Of a DNA stretch of 64,000 nt, positions 62,901-64,000 are shown one piece after another. The position numbers and the translations under genes were made by a program. The notes under the pieces were generated by a model that made no database searches, was not told the origin of the DNA, and was given only the letters and a program-made list of their open reading frames with translations. The first letter of the stretch is position 1; each line of letters begins with the position of its first letter. The stretch comes from Lethocerus indicus (lineage: Eukaryota > Arthropoda > Insecta > Hemiptera > Belostomatidae): positions 4,261,637 through 4,325,636 of the forward strand of contig JACDQD010000010.1 of assembly GCA_019843655.1 (NCBI GenBank). Reading direction: 5' to 3'.

Positions 62901-64000
62901 TCTGTAGAACAGAACTATAATGATCATGAGAAGTTTACATACCAAAAATACAGCTTTCTGACTTTTCTCGCTTATTTGTTTGGGCCTGGAACAGTTTCGG
63001 CTTCGGTTGTTAGTTGTTACTCGGAGTGAAATATAATTTTTTAAGAGAGGAAAAAACGTTATTTATTTGACTTTTTACTTTGGCCCTCAAATATTTTACA
63101 CTATATTACACTAGTATTATATTGTAATATGGTCTGGAGCAGAGATATTACTTTTTACAAGGACGAGTAGGTAAAAACGCCTGATGCAATTGACCTTTCC
63201 AGGTAGTCTTAGGAGAAAGTGTTCTTAGCGCATTATCGTAAGTAAGACTGCACTACATAAACTTATTTCGGGTTTCACCACTGGTGTACATTTACTTTGT
63301 TTTGCAGTCGTGAATGTTGTGGATTTTTTAAGGGTTGTTTACCCCCTCTACACTGGCCATGCTGGTAGATTAAAGACAAATAACGGGGTCTAACCTGACC
63401 CTTGAACAAAATTCAATTTACTGATGTGACTAGCGGTGAAACACACTGCGGCCGAGTGGAGGAGGGATTGTTGGTTCGGGGGAGACTTGTGTTTGGGGTT
63501 CGGGACAAATTGAAGATTGCGAGGGGCGAGGTTGTAACGGCAGATGGGGGCGGGCAGCGTTTGTTTAATTCGGAAGCCCTAGGAATGATTCCACGACGTT
63601 GTTAAAGCTGCTAATATCGTATTGAGCGAGCTTGTGATCAGAAGATGGGCCGGCTAGGTAGGTAGATGCGACCTGAGGGGCGGATCCACTTCCGGAGGGG
63701 GAAATCGTCAGCCGCTATCTTGGCTGATGGGAGGAAACAGAAACAAATTATGAATGACTTGCCGGGTCTAGCTTTCCGCTCTCATCCCCGTTAGACTTCG
63801 ATCGAATAGCTAATGGACGTCAGTACCTGTCGGATCCTTTTTCCATTATCGCATGGCCGGAGTGCGTGTCCACAAAATGGATTATCCGAACATGTTCCCC
63901 AAGTCTCCCTTGTTAGAAACTAATCGTCTTCTCTCAAGACATCGCCTACAGCCCTTATAGGAGTAAAGGTTTCCAGATTTGTCATGCTCGTGATTGTTGT
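59936..64000. other. Non-coding, CpG-normal DNA to the window end
   Basis: No gene recognised on either strand. Frames near 60189-60485 (minus), 62484-62807 (plus) and 63402-63605 (plus) lack motifs and splice context. A GGAACAGTTTCGGCTTCGGT stretch near 62989 may be another trace of the dispersed repeat. Confidence 0.5.

Overview
The window is eukaryotic DNA, almost certainly from an insect. GT-AG introns interrupt conserved animal genes, and the protein matches are closest in layout to insect versions: a Smurf with three WW domains, and a Sirt7 whose long C-terminal tail ends in the conserved [14 protein letters not shown] basic motif. Species cannot be named from this sequence. All gene names rest on remembered family motifs and domain order; no database search was run.

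Layout. (1) About 260-38,800 is AT-rich with few CpGs outside exons. It holds Smurf (HECT E3 ubiquitin ligase, +, 14 exons seen at 3752-14906, 5' exon missing). A tight minus-strand trio follows: METTL23-like methyltransferase (18295-19995, two exons), SLIRP-like RRM protein (18011-18268) and ACBD6 (17221-17943). Sirt7 (+, seven exons, 20631-27383) diverges from METTL23 across a 635-bp gap that must hold both promoters. Smurf and the trio are convergent. (2) 27.4-38.8 kb is gene-free. It holds a hAT-like MITE (27490-27812) and a 5.2-kb foldback-like structure (33641-38799). The arms of that structure are inverted arrays of a 130-bp satellite monomer, with a 910-bp (7 x 130) higher-order period. 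(3) From about 38.8 kb to the end the composition changes abruptly: higher GC, CpG close to expectation, many G/C runs. I find no confident gene there, only a decayed Jockey-like reverse transcriptase fragment, a tRNA-like SINE head, scattered copies of a dispersed repeat, microsatellites, and a few weak exon candidates with good splice donors.

How the genes relate. Smurf acts in BMP/TGF-beta and planar-polarity signalling by ubiquitination. Sirt7 is a nucleolar/chromatin deacylase. SLIRP stabilises mitochondrial mRNAs, ACBD6 binds acyl-CoA, and METTL23 is a class I SAM methyltransferase. They share no obvious pathway. The notable point is the trio's packing: 26 bp and 67 bp between stop and next start, with two of the three genes intronless. 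This leaves little room for separate promoters or poly(A) sites and suggests a polycistronic or overlapping transcript.

Two otherwise intact genes each carry one reading-frame break (Smurf exon 4, Sirt7 exon 2), both in low-complexity purine/G-rich tracts. Assembly or read indels are the simplest explanation.
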